The notes beneath the pieces were generated by a model that saw only the letters and a list, made by a program, of their open reading frames with translations, did not search any database and had not been told where the DNA came from. Below are positions 50,199 through 59,048 of a stretch of DNA of 64,000 bases, in pieces (the stretch's first letter is position 1; each line of letters begins with the position of its first letter). Both the position numbers and the translations under genes were made by a program. This DNA comes from Haloferax sp046557615 (GTDB taxonomy: Archaea > Halobacteriota > Halobacteria > Halobacteriales > Haloferacaceae): NCBI RefSeq assembly GCF_046557615.1, contig NZ_JBKIII010000004.1, positions 91,303-155,302 on the forward strand. The letters run 5' to 3'.

Positions 50199-50477
50199 AT
50201 GTTCGAATTGACTGGCTTCCAGCGAGACCTTCTGTACGTAATTGCAGGAGCAGACAGGCCATCCGGCCAAGAGATTAAAGAATCTATCAGCAAAGATGTC
50301 GGAGAAGTGAACCACGGTCGGCTGTACCCCAACCTCGACGCACTGGTCGAACGCGGGTACGTAAACAAAGGCCAACATGACCGACGGACAAACTTCTACG
50401 AGATGTCAGAGAAGGGTCGAACAGCGATCATTCAACGCCGAACATGGGAAAACCGCCTTGTTGAATTCCTCGACTGA
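50199..50477 (+). CDS. PadR-family transcriptional regulator
   Basis: 92 residues, the size of the minimal PadR winged helix: LTGFQRDLLYVIAGADRPSG, then HGRLYPNLDALVERGYVNKG and the wing FYEMSEKGRTAI. PadR proteins frequently control efflux pumps or phenolic-acid enzymes; haloarchaeal ones are numerous and mostly unassigned. No obvious target gene lies next to it. Confidence 0.88.
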   Translation: MFELTGFQRDLLYVIAGADRPSGQEIKESISKDVGEVNHGRLYPNLDALVERGYVNKGQHDRRTNFYEMSEKGRTAIIQRRTWENRLVEFLD

Positions 50478-50642
50478 GCCTACGGGACGTATCGCGCTGA
50501 TGGAGACAGACGGCTGGATAGACGCCTCTTCGAACATTTTTTGTCTACCCACGCTCCTCCAACGGGAAGACTAGACACCACCCACGGTCAGAAGGCCCCT
50601 CATTTTTCAGTCCCTCGCGTGCGTACGAGTGCGTGAATCTAT

Positions 50643-51148
50643 CTAAAGGTTCTGCGCAAGCGTACGTCCGTACGCATAGGTAACACTGCCAAGAACGCCA
50701 CCGGAGAGAAGCAGTACACCGTAGAACACGACGACGAACGCGCTTCCAAAGCCGAACCCCAACCAAAGACCACGAACGACTGCGATGGCAAAGGGGAGAA
50801 CTATCGCCGAGAGTGCAACGAGAGACTCGGTTCGACGGCTGGCCACGCCGAGCGGGAGCATGAAGGCGACAACCAGGGGGACGAGGACGTGGAGTTGCCA
50901 CACGACGAACAACGCTTCGGAGGGGGAGAGGCTCGGTCGAGCAGCGACGACGCTCCCGACTCGAACGACGTGTGGTTGGTATAGCCGACAAGTCGAGGAA
51001 GGCTCAGAACCACACCGAACGTGAGATAGACACTCGCGAGTCCAAACCACGTTTCCACCCCATGGACCGGGTTGTGAACGATGACTCCACCGAGACCGAT
51101 AACTGTGCCAACTCCGATGGCAGCCAGGGTCGAGTCACGAATGTCCAT
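50643..51148 (-). pseudogene. Membrane protein gene with a frameshift
   Basis: Two overlapping frames give one sensible polytopic protein if joined. The first (from 51148) reads MDIRDSTLAAIGVGTVIGLG and, further on, FGLASVYLTFGVVLSLPRLV and TNHTSFESG. The second (to 50643) continues VVAARPSLSPSEALFVVWQL, then LVPLVVAFMLPLGVASRRTE and three more hydrophobic segments. They meet at a run of three G on the minus strand (CCC at 50955-50957), where one extra G would restore a 169-residue protein with about five membrane segments. A sequencing error is the alternative to a real mutation. Confidence 0.6.
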
Positions 51149-51533
51149 TGGCCAGACGATATTTTCCCGATGTGATGAGTACTGCGTCGCTCACACCGAG
51201 ACCTGCGCAGGAGGAAAATGCGGGGCAAACCACCCCGTTTTCGGGGTGAAAAACCGTGCATATCAACTTATTAGACAGTACCAATATATTGAATGTTTAG
51301 ATATGTTTACAGACATCGAAACAGTCTGAACAGCAAATTAATGCAGAGGTAAAATTTGATTAATTCCGTAATAAGTCGTCACTGTACTGCGTTTTTTCTG
51401 GCGTGTCCCGTCGAGAAAACGAGTCGGAATTCGTGACTGTGTCACACCCACCTACATTGTATTTTGACATTCACAAAATCCTACTAATGTAATTATCACA
51501 ACATTTATTGCGTTAATACCCAACTCGTGCGAT
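51149..51533. other. Gene-poor AT-rich region with a perfect hairpin
   Basis: No gene recognised. CACCCCG-TTTT-CGGGGTG at 51231-51248 is a perfect 7-bp stem followed by AAAAA on the plus strand. An 18-codon frame starting at about 51219 is preceded by GGAGGA, a strong Shine-Dalgarno match, but has no family resemblance. Confidence 0.4.
51502..51510 (+). promoter_or_regulatory. TATA element of the 51534 gene
   Basis: CATTTATTG centred about 28 bases before the ATG at 51534, consistent with leaderless transcription. Confidence 0.55.
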
Positions 51534-51953
51534 ATGGCACGCGAACGGTCCACCGAACAGGACCCAGAAACCACCAACGACAACCTCTCAGTTGCGAGGC
51601 GCAGATATCTCTCCCTTTTCGGGTCAGTAGCTGCGACTGGTGCAATCACCGGCCTGTCCGGAGTTGCAACCGCAAGTGAGTCAGAATCGAACGCAGACTC
51701 CGACGAACACACCCTCGTCGTCGCAGGGACCGGCACACCCTCGACGTTCGAGGTGACTGTCGATGGTCAGATTACCCCGCTCAGTTCGAACGGGGCACTC
51801 AGCACCGTCGGCGCACTTGGTCCCGCCGCAGAAGGCGCAGTCGTGAAGGAATCTCGAAGCTACCGCTTCGCAGGGGACATCACGAATTTCCAATCGAGCG
51901 ATTCCGTGACAGTGTACGTCGATGGTGTGCGCGTTCCGGACAACAGTTTCTGA
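51534..51953 (+). CDS. Tat-exported small surface protein
   Basis: 139 residues. A Tat motif (ARRRYLSLFGS) and hydrophobic stretch end near GVATASESE, followed by a mature domain of about 90 residues that is Gly/Ser/Thr/Val-rich and looks beta-stranded (FEVTVDGQITPL; SYRFAGDITNFQSSDSVTVYVDGVRVPD). The closing segment resembles a repeat seen at the ends of haloarchaeal carbohydrate-related surface proteins. No cysteine after the signal, so not a lipoprotein. Function unknown. Confidence 0.75.
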   Translation: MARERSTEQDPETTNDNLSVARRRYLSLFGSVAATGAITGLSGVATASESESNADSDEHTLVVAGTGTPSTFEVTVDGQITPLSSNGALSTVGALGPAAEGAVVKESRSYRFAGDITNFQSSDSVTVYVDGVRVPDNSF

Positions 51954-52048
51954 GACGACGCTCCAACGTACTTTTCTGAACCCAAACTCACCAGCGACCG
52001 CTCTCGATAGCGGTTGCCGTCCCCGCTACACATAGCAGTCGGGGCCGT

Positions 52049-52657
52049 TTACGAGCGCATGTAGCCGTTGAGCCACTCGGGAGTGATGTCGTCAAATTCG
52101 ATAGTGTCACCCCCGTGTTCGCTGGCGAATGCCTCTGCGTCCGCCGCATCTGAGAACGGAAGCAACTCTTTTCCCATACCTCCGAGGACGTCACTCCCAA
52201 CGGCGTAGGTCATCGCTTCTGCATCACCGAACGTCTCGGGTTCGGTGTGGGTCGAAATCGAAAGTCGGCCATCTTCTTCGGTCAGTTCGTACTCGACGAC
52301 AGAGTAGTCGGTGACGTAGATGATTTCGGGCGTCCACCCCTGCTGTTCGTGCTCGAAGTAGTAGGGGAACAATCCCATACTGAGCGTGTGGAACCACGCG
52401 GGGTTCTCACGGCCTTCTGGTGTCTCATCGCGGTAGAATATCTGCCCGTTCGGTCCCGCGTGCAGGCCGATCACCATCCCTCCCTGGTCGTCTTCTTTTC
52501 CACCCGAGAGATCGACCGGTTCGGGAACAGTTTCCGACTGGCGCGTTCCGATACACCCCGCGAGCGCGGCAAGCGTCGTTACCGAGAGCGAGGTAGCGAA
52601 CGAGCGCCGAGTGAGTGAGGTGGGCGACGATGAGTCGTCGAAAGGGTCGTTGGTCAT
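52049..52657 (-). CDS. nosL: NosL-like copper-binding lipoprotein
   Basis: 202 residues. N-terminal Tat motif (TRRSFATSLS) and lipobox (LAALAGC) are followed by the NosL domain: GGMVIGLHAGPNGQIFY, FPYYFEHEQQ, VTDYSVVEYEL, YAVGSDVLGGMGKELLPFSD and ADAEAFASEHGGDTIEFDDI. NosL normally delivers copper to nitrous oxide reductase and has a CGM metal motif; here the Cys is Gly (QGGM). No nos genes are in the window, so the protein may serve another copper enzyme or bind another metal. Confidence 0.82.
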   Translation of the reverse strand: MTNDPFDDSSSPTSLTRRSFATSLSVTTLAALAGCIGTRQSETVPEPVDLSGGKEDDQGGMVIGLHAGPNGQIFYRDETPEGRENPAWFHTLSMGLFPYYFEHEQQGWTPEIIYVTDYSVVEYELTEEDGRLSISTHTEPETFGDAEAMTYAVGSDVLGGMGKELLPFSDAADAEAFASEHGGDTIEFDDITPEWLNGYMRS

Positions 52658-52836
52658 CAGCGTCTCTCTCCGAACTCAGCCGTCGTCGTATGTAAAGTAT
52701 CACAGTTGCAGTCGTGGTTCGAGACGCAGTCTACTCGTCTGGTGTTCGGTCGAAACCGTGGCCTACCGGTCATCGCTGGCGCGATAGCGAAGAGAAGCGA
52801 CAGAAAGAGAGCGAAGAACGAGTCGGACAGGGGGAG

Positions 52837-54162
52837 TTAGGCGGCGACGCGTTCGCCTTCGACGAGGTTGACGATATCGTCGAAGAGGCGGTTCGCAGTG
52901 TCTTCGTCTCGGGCTTCTGCCGTCACGCGGATGAGCGGTTCCGTCCCGCTGGCGCGGACCAGGAACCAGCCATCGTCAGTATCGACGCGGATTCCGTCGA
53001 TAGTGTTGACAGTGTCGTAGTTCGAGTGGACCGCACACGCGATACGGTTCATCGCCTGCTTCTTGTCGTCGAACGGGATGTTCTTGCGGCGGGTCGTGTA
53101 GTTATCACCGTTCAGCGACGCGATCTGTTCGGAAATCGGGCCATCTCGCTCCACTATCGAAGCGAGTTTGAGTGCCGCGTAGTGGCCGTCGGGGGCGAGC
53201 GTTTCGTCGGGCCAAATCCACGCACCCGACGGTTCGCCGCCAAAGACGAAGCCCTGTTTCGAGACTTTTTCTGCGACGTACACGTCACCGACGGGCGTGT
53301 AGCTGACAGAGCCACCGGCCGCCTCGACGACGTCTTGGACGAGGAGACTGGTGTCGATTGGAACGGCAACGGATGACCCTTCGGTGACTGCGTCGCGGGC
53401 GAACAGCGCGAGGAGGTAGTCACCAGAGATGTACGACCCAGTTTCATCGACAGCGACGAGTCGGTCAGAGTCGCCATCGTGTGCGAGGCCGATATCGACA
53501 CCGAGGGCAGGAACCGCTTTTTGCAGGGCGACGAGCGTCTCTGCGTTAGGTTCGCTCTTTCGTGCTGGGAAGCGCCCATCACGTTGCCCGTCGATGGTGT
53601 TGACGGTCGCACCGAGTTCGTAGAGTGCATCGACGGAGACGCGGCCAGTTCCGTTGCCGAGGTCGAACGCAATCGAGACGTCGTCGAGTTCGTCGAACGA
53701 GGAGACGAGGTGGTCAACGTGGCGTGCCGAAGCGTCCGGCCACTCACGCTCTTCGCCGAGTTCGTCCCACCCGACGAGTGAAATTTCGTCTCGGTTGAGG
53801 CGATGGACGATTTCGCGCGTTTGCGACCGGTCGAAGGCACGACCACTCGGCGTCCAGAGTTTCAAGCCGTTATCTGAGGCAGGGTTGTGCGAAGCAGTAA
53901 TGCCGATACCGGCATCTGCACCCATCCAGCCGACAGTTCGAGCAATCGTCGGTGTGGAGGTGACACCGATTCGAATCACGTCAGCACCGCACTCTCTCGC
54001 GCCAGCACTCACAGCATCTGCGAGTACGTCGCCACTTAGTCGGGCGTCCTGTCCAACGACGATAGTCTGTGCGTCGCACCCGACTGCACGGCCGATACGG
54101 AGAGCTAGTTCGGCAGTCACAGTCTCTCCAACTGGACCTCTGATTCCACTCGTTCCAAACAT
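52837..54162 (-). CDS. glmM: Phosphoglucosamine mutase (phosphohexomutase family)
   Basis: 441 residues, four-domain alpha-D-phosphohexomutase: MFGTSGIRGPVG at the N-terminus, the catalytic phosphoserine in ITASHNPASDNG, the metal-binding DGDSDR loop (AHDGDSDRLVAV) and the sugar-specificity FGGEPSGAWI and RASGTEPLIR segments. Next to glmS and glmU it completes UDP-GlcNAc synthesis, so GlmM is the best name; GlcN versus mannose versus glucose specificity is not proven by sequence. A TATA-like CATATACCA lies at about 54189-54198. Confidence 0.88.
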   Translation of the reverse strand: MFGTSGIRGPVGETVTAELALRIGRAVGCDAQTIVVGQDARLSGDVLADAVSAGARECGADVIRIGVTSTPTIARTVGWMGADAGIGITASHNPASDNGLKLWTPSGRAFDRSQTREIVHRLNRDEISLVGWDELGEEREWPDASARHVDHLVSSFDELDDVSIAFDLGNGTGRVSVDALYELGATVNTIDGQRDGRFPARKSEPNAETLVALQKAVPALGVDIGLAHDGDSDRLVAVDETGSYISGDYLLALFARDAVTEGSSVAVPIDTSLLVQDVVEAAGGSVSYTPVGDVYVAEKVSKQGFVFGGEPSGAWIWPDETLAPDGHYAALKLASIVERDGPISEQIASLNGDNYTTRRKNIPFDDKKQAMNRIACAVHSNYDTVNTIDGIRVDTDDGWFLVRASGTEPLIRVTAEARDEDTANRLFDDIVNLVEGERVAA

Positions 54163-54291
54163 AGTACACGGGACGCAAAGAGGATGTTTTGGTATATGTT
54201 TCCTACTGCCGATTGAAACGATTCAGGGAGCCATTATTGCAGCAGCTAATCGAGAGACAGAACACAGGTGGTGGAAAATAGTGCGTCTCAA

Positions 54292-54621
54292 CTAGTTCAA
54301 CTCGGCGGGGCCGTGCCCGTCGAGTGGTCGAAGTTCAATCGAGTCATTCGAATCGATAGTGATGTCAAAGCCAGCGTAAGAAAAAGATAGCCTCGCATTC
54401 TGTGCATCCGCGAAAATCGCATCGAGCGCATCCGGGTCGATGGTCCGGGCCAGTGGTGGCAGTTGGGTCGGGAGCGTGTTCTTGATGCTTGCAATACATA
54501 GTACAAGACTCGTCCCAAGAGGTTCGTCACCGGTGGGGGTAGTTCGATAGGTTCCAGCGTCAGAATCGTATTCAATACTAGACTGAATCCGCGCTTCGGT
54601 CCGTGCCATCATAGTAGTCAT
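54292..54621 (-). CDS. HalOD1 output-domain protein
   Basis: 109 residues from the ATG at 54621, chosen because GGATTTAAGAAG at 54640-54651 would be its TATA box. After ~40 residues, LGTSLVLCIASIKNTLPTQL then PPLARTIDPDALDAIFADAQ is the HalOD1 signature, followed by FSYAGFDITIDSNDSIELRP. HalOD1 domains are common small proteins in haloarchaeal signalling; role unknown. Confidence 0.78.
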   Translation of the reverse strand: MTTMMARTEARIQSSIEYDSDAGTYRTTPTGDEPLGTSLVLCIASIKNTLPTQLPPLARTIDPDALDAIFADAQNARLSFSYAGFDITIDSNDSIELRPLDGHGPAELN

Positions 54622-54741
54622 TGCACCGTCTGGACCCACTCTTCTTAAATCCATGCTATTTGTGAACAGTAGTAGTACGTGACTATCTGGAATTCGTGAA
54701 TGTTTGGAGGTCCAGTGCGTGAGTCTTGGGTACGAGAGAAA

Positions 54742-55380
54742 CTACCAAAGTGGTTGGAGGTTCGCAACCGCGTTGCGTGCATCTGGTGTCGAGAACTCCC
54801 GCGCGTACAGTGGTCCACCGGGTTCCATGAGCCGTCCACCGGTGGCTAACTGACCGACATCGACCGGGCCGAAACCAAGTTCTCGAACGAGGTCGGAGAC
54901 GACTGCTTTTGCCTGGTCGTCGTCGCCAGCGACGAAGAGTGCAAACCGCTCGGATTCGGGGAGGTTTCGGTGCCCGAAGTCTCGAAGTGTCTCCCAGTAC
55001 ATCGTGTTGAACGCTTTGACGACACGCGCACCCGGCAGTTGTCGAGCGACGAGTTCAGACGACGTTTCGTCACCGAGGTCGATGACGTGAAAGTCATCGG
55101 TGTACGGGTTCATCGCATCGACGACGATTTTGCCCTCGAAGAGCGACGCATCAGGGAGCGATTCACGGTCTCTGAACGGGATGGCGAGAAAGACCACCCT
55201 CCCGAACCGGACCGCCTCTTCGGGCGAGACAGCGTGGAGTCGTGGACCAAGTACCTCCGATAAATCGGCGAGCGATTGTGGCCCGCTTCGGTTTGCAATG
55301 GCGATTTCGTGACCCTCTTCGACGAGTAGTTGGGCGACTGTCCCACCGAGCCGCCCCGCACCGAGAACCCCTATCTTCAT
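54742..55380 (-). CDS. NADP/F420-dependent reductase-like protein
   Basis: 212 residues starting MKIGVLGAGRLGGTVAQLL, a Rossmann dinucleotide-binding motif, with ANRSGPQ after strand 2 that fits NADP binding. VVFLAIPFRDRESLP and GARVVKAFNTMYWETL match the NADPH:F420 oxidoreductase/NADP-reductase family (pfam F420_oxidored). F420 itself exists in haloarchaea but the substrate is uncertain. The promoter has a perfect TTAGAC-N4-GTCTAA inverted repeat overlapping the TATA-like GATTAATTA. Confidence 0.85.
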   Translation of the reverse strand: MKIGVLGAGRLGGTVAQLLVEEGHEIAIANRSGPQSLADLSEVLGPRLHAVSPEEAVRFGRVVFLAIPFRDRESLPDASLFEGKIVVDAMNPYTDDFHVIDLGDETSSELVARQLPGARVVKAFNTMYWETLRDFGHRNLPESERFALFVAGDDDQAKAVVSDLVRELGFGPVDVGQLATGGRLMEPGGPLYAREFSTPDARNAVANLQPLW

Positions 55381-55389
55381 GAACAATAG

Positions 55390-55405
55390 TTAGACTGTTG
55401 TCTAA
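55390..55405. promoter_or_regulatory. Palindromic operator at the reductase promoter
   Basis: TTAGACTGTTGTCTAA, a perfect 6-4-6 inverted repeat, begins 10 bases upstream of the ATG at 55380 and runs into the AT-rich TATA region (55403-55412), so it would block transcription if occupied. Confidence 0.55.
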
Positions 55406-55437
55406 TTAATCGTTTATGGCAGATGTCAGTCGCTTGC

Positions 55438-56748
55438 TCAGATACCACCTGCGTACGCCTCGAACTCCTCGCCACGAAGGGCAAAGTACACGACACCGAC
55501 GAGTCCAATCGCGGATGCAGTGCCGAATGCGAGCGATGGGCTTTGGGCATACAGCCACCCACCAAGTGCGGCACTCGGAATGACAATCGTGTTGCGGACG
55601 AGGTAGTACGTCCCCGTCACCCGCCCACCAGCATCGCGCTCTGCAGGGCCGACGATGAGCGCCTTGTGTGCTGGCAGTCCGGCGAACCGAAGCCCCGAAA
55701 AGGCGAATAGTGCCACCAGCATCCACTGGTTCGACGGCGCGCCGATGAGGAGGACAGGAAAGATTGCATACACGAAAAAACCGAGGCCCACGACAGGCTT
55801 GAGGCCAGTTCCCTCTGCGAGTTTCGAGACGGGGAGTTTGGTGACGATGGCAACGACCATCTCGACGCCGAGTAAGACACCGAAGAACGCGTCGGGGCGG
55901 AGCGACACACCGAATCCCGTGAAGCCAACGGCGAGAAATTCGGTGACGACGATGACGAAAAAGACGTACACCATGCCGTTGGCGAATCGAATGAGCGTAT
56001 CTGCAACCAGTAAAGGCCGCAAGGTCGCAGGGAGCGAGCGCATGTCGTCTCGAATCTGCGAGAGACCCTCGAACGACTTTCCGAGCGAGTCCTCGCTCGC
56101 GTCGTAGAGAAAGTGCTGTGCGACCGTCGCGATGAGACCGAACACCGCGGCGGCGACGAGGATGTACTGGAATCCGGTGACGAACGTCGCCGTGGCGGTC
56201 AAGAGTGCTGCGGCGATAAGTGGGCCGAGCAAGAAGCCGATACGTCGAAATATCTCGGTGCTGGCAAAGCCCATCGCCAACTGATTCGGTGAGACGCTCT
56301 GCTTGACGATGGCAAACGTCGCACCGAGGCCGAACGACTGCCACGCCTGCGTGAGAAAGAGACCGAGAAAAATCCAAATCCACGGTTCGAGCGAGACACC
56401 AGCGACCGAAACGGGAGGAATAAGCGGTGCGAGGAACCAAAACAAGAACCCAGCGGTCGAAACCGTCCCGAAGAGCGTCAGCGAAATCCGAGACCCGAGG
56501 CGGTCAGAGAGCGCCCCACCGGGATACGGATACAGCGCGCCGATGAAATTTCCGAGACTGCCATACAGGCCAACGACAGTCGCGCCCGCGCCGAGAACAC
56601 GTAGATACTCGGGGATGTATCGCCCGGTCATCTGAAACGACAGGCTGAACGCGAGCATCGCAATCGAGAGGACGAGAACGTCGCGTTCGAGCCCGATGAA
56701 CTGACGGAATGAGTCGAAAACATCGACAGAGTCTCGCCGGGTAGCCAT
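55438..56748 (-). CDS. Major facilitator superfamily transporter
   Basis: 436 residues, about 12 hydrophobic helices. IAMLAFSLSFQMTGRYIPEY opens helix 1, the loop 2-3 signature is GGALSDRLGSR, and the second half has ELAVSKLAEGTGLKP-like loop residues. No substrate motif is recognised; sugar, drug or organic-ion exporters all have this layout. It is followed on the same strand by the reductase gene after 57 bases, which has its own promoter. Confidence 0.85.
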   Translation of the reverse strand: MATRRDSVDVFDSFRQFIGLERDVLVLSIAMLAFSLSFQMTGRYIPEYLRVLGAGATVVGLYGSLGNFIGALYPYPGGALSDRLGSRISLTLFGTVSTAGFLFWFLAPLIPPVSVAGVSLEPWIWIFLGLFLTQAWQSFGLGATFAIVKQSVSPNQLAMGFASTEIFRRIGFLLGPLIAAALLTATATFVTGFQYILVAAAVFGLIATVAQHFLYDASEDSLGKSFEGLSQIRDDMRSLPATLRPLLVADTLIRFANGMVYVFFVIVVTEFLAVGFTGFGVSLRPDAFFGVLLGVEMVVAIVTKLPVSKLAEGTGLKPVVGLGFFVYAIFPVLLIGAPSNQWMLVALFAFSGLRFAGLPAHKALIVGPAERDAGGRVTGTYYLVRNTIVIPSAALGGWLYAQSPSLAFGTASAIGLVGVVYFALRGEEFEAYAGGI

Positions 56749-56803
56749 TGAGAAAGCCGAGGGATTGCTCCACGATTAACGTAGGGAAAGGCGAACGATT
56801 CGA

Positions 56804-57808
56804 CTAGGCGTCGAGTTCATCTTCGAGGTCTTCGACGTTGTCCTCGACGTGGTCCACGAGGAGGTTGACCTCGGTTATTTTTGCGGTCTGTTCTTCTGCT
56901 GCGGCGGCGATGTTGCTGATTTCGGAGGCGACCTCTTCGGCCCCGTTCGCAGTTTCATCGACGAGACTTGCAACTTCTTCTGTACTCGCGGCCTGCTGGT
57001 CGGTCGCGCGGGCGACTTCTTCGGCCCCGTTAGACGCCTCCTTGACTGCGTCATCGATATCGCGGAGCGCCGCAACCGCCGCATCGACTTCGGTGAGTCC
57101 CTCGTGGACTTCGTCGTTAGCTTCGGCGATGTTCTCGACAGTCTCTTCGGTCGTATCCTGAATGTCGTCAACCATCTCTTCGATTTCGGTTACGCTCTCT
57201 TGAGACTGTTCAGCGAGCGATTTTACCTCGTCGGCGACGACAGCGAATCCCGCGCCAGCGTCGCCAGCGCGAGCGGCCTCGATAGAGGCGTTGAGCGAAA
57301 GGAGGTTGGTCTGGTCGGCGATTTGGGTGATGACCTCGACGAGGTCGTCGATTTGGTCCACCTTCTCCCGGAGTTCGAGAATCTCATCGTACACGTCGGT
57401 CGTGACGGCATCGACCGTCTCCATGGCGTCCGCCGCATTGTCGGCAGAGGTTCGCCCTTCGGTCGCAATCGTTCGCGCCCTGTTGCTCATCTGCTTTGCC
57501 TGCGTCGCACTCGAAGCTATTTCTTCGACGCTCGCACTAAGATTGGACACTTCGCCAGAGACTTCGTGCATGTTCATCGATTGAACGTCGGCGAGGTCGC
57601 TAATCTCCTGAGAGCTTATCGCAACGCTCTCGGACGCATCGGCGAGTTCTGCAACCGCTTCGGTGATTTCTTCGGTTGCATCCGTCGTGTCGTCGATATC
57701 GTCTAGAACATCTTCGTTCTCGACCGCAGGTGCGACTTGCTCACTGAGTCCCCCGTCAGTCGTAATCGTATTCGAAGACGTATCCAATTTGTTGAATTCA
57801 CGACTCAT
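56804..57808 (-). CDS. Soluble methyl-accepting chemotaxis transducer
   Basis: 334 residues with no membrane segment or sensory domain: a short acidic N-terminus and then the long signalling coiled coil with the hairpin tip QIADQTNLLSLNASIEAARA and EVKSLAEQSQESVTEIEEMV. It also has Glu/Gln-rich methylation-type segments on both sides (ASSATQAKQMSNRARTIA). Such soluble Htr-like transducers may sense cytoplasmic or membrane-protein signals through a partner. CheA/CheW are not in the window. CCTTATAAC at 57838-57846 may be its TATA box. Confidence 0.9.
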   Translation of the reverse strand: MSREFNKLDTSSNTITTDGGLSEQVAPAVENEDVLDDIDDTTDATEEITEAVAELADASESVAISSQEISDLADVQSMNMHEVSGEVSNLSASVEEIASSATQAKQMSNRARTIATEGRTSADNAADAMETVDAVTTDVYDEILELREKVDQIDDLVEVITQIADQTNLLSLNASIEAARAGDAGAGFAVVADEVKSLAEQSQESVTEIEEMVDDIQDTTEETVENIAEANDEVHEGLTEVDAAVAALRDIDDAVKEASNGAEEVARATDQQAASTEEVASLVDETANGAEEVASEISNIAAAAEEQTAKITEVNLLVDHVEDNVEDLEDELDA

Positions 57809-58079
57809 GGAAATACAATTGATAAAACAAGGAACTAGTTATAAGGTTTACTCGGGGGTATCAAAACATATAATCAGAATTCGCCCGTAATAGATTGTAT
57901 TTTCCTACCATATTGGAAATATAAGCCCAAACGTCAGATTATTTTTGGTATGCAAGCAACATATAAAACGAGAGAGTATAAACAACATAATATAAAAGAC
58001 ATTCCTCAGAAATTCGTCTATATATAAAACACCGGGCGTAGCAGTAGGCTGCAACAATTTGAGAAAGCGATAGAAGCCC
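57809..58079. other. AT-rich gene-free region before the zinc transporter operon's end
   Basis: About 270 bases, far more AT-rich than the window average, with several TATA-like strings and no reading frame I trust. It lies downstream of the znuB-type gene and upstream of the transducer gene. Confidence 0.4.
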
Positions 58080-59048
58080 TCAGCCACGGTGCGTCCAGAC
58101 AGTCGCCACAGTTGCAACGGAGAGAAAACCTCCGATAGCGACGAGAACGATAGTCCCCCCGGCGGCGAGTCCGTAGAGATAGGCGAGCGAGACGCCAACG
58201 ACTCCAGCGAACTCGCCAGCGAGAACGGCGACGAAGAGCGACTGCTTGTAGCTCTTGCTCACTCCGGCCGCAGTGACGACCGGGACGACGAGGAGCGCGG
58301 CAACGAGTATTACACCCATTATTCGCATCGCGCTCACGACGACGAACGCGGTCAACACCGACAACACCGTGTTCACAGTGCGAACGTGCATTCGAGATGC
58401 GCGTGCGGCGACTTCGTCGAACGTAACGTACAGCAATGGACGATAGGCGACGAAAACGGCGGCGGCAACCACGAACGACATAGCGACGAGCAGTCCAACG
58501 TCCGCTCGCGAGACAGTTGCGAGCGAGCCGAAGAGGTACTGATTGATGCCGACTGAGATTCCGCCACCAGTCACCGAAATGAGGACGCTCCCGAGTGCGA
58601 ACCCACCGGTGAGAACCATGGCAAGCGCAGCATCACTGCGGGTGTCTGTGTACTCGATGAGTAATTGGACCAGCAGTGCTGCAACCACGGCGACGACGAG
58701 TGCGCCGACCAGCGGCGAAACGGGGATGTCGAAAGCGGCATCGAGAAACAGTGCAACTGCAACCCCCGCAAAGGCAGTATGCGCGAGCGTATCGCCGACC
58801 ATCGAGAGGTCACGATACACCAAGAACGACCCGACGAGCGGACCGACGAGCGCGATACAGAGAATCGAAAGATACGCCCGTTGCATGTAGGGATACTCGA
58901 GGAATTCGAGACCTGTCGCATCCGCGAGCAGGGAGAAACTCTCTCCGACGACGACCTGGAGGAACCAATCGAACAGGCCAACGAGTGAGTCCACGACGAA
59001 CAGTGGCAGCCATTGGTCGCCCAGGAACAGGAGTGTGAAGTCCGTCAC
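58080..59048 (-). CDS. znuB: Zinc/manganese-type ABC transporter permease
   Basis: 322 residues with eight or nine hydrophobic helices: GPLVGSFLVYRDLSMVGDTL and AHTAFAGVAVALFL is the ABC-3 permease signature, and VVSAMRIMGVILVAALLVVP and AAGGTIVLVAIGGFLSVATV follow. This family (ZnuB/TroC/MntB) imports Zn or Mn. It overlaps the ATPase gene by four bases and ends the operon znuA-znuC-znuB. Confidence 0.9.
   Translation of the reverse strand: MTDFTLLFLGDQWLPLFVVDSLVGLFDWFLQVVVGESFSLLADATGLEFLEYPYMQRAYLSILCIALVGPLVGSFLVYRDLSMVGDTLAHTAFAGVAVALFLDAAFDIPVSPLVGALVVAVVAALLVQLLIEYTDTRSDAALAMVLTGGFALGSVLISVTGGGISVGINQYLFGSLATVSRADVGLLVAMSFVVAAAVFVAYRPLLYVTFDEVAARASRMHVRTVNTVLSVLTAFVVVSAMRIMGVILVAALLVVPVVTAAGVSKSYKQSLFVAVLAGEFAGVVGVSLAYLYGLAAGGTIVLVAIGGFLSVATVATVWTHRG

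Noticed and set aside
57905..58198. 97-codon minus-strand frame in the AT-rich stretch below the zinc permease
   Set aside because: It overlaps the 3' end of the permease gene and its codon use is unlike genes here.
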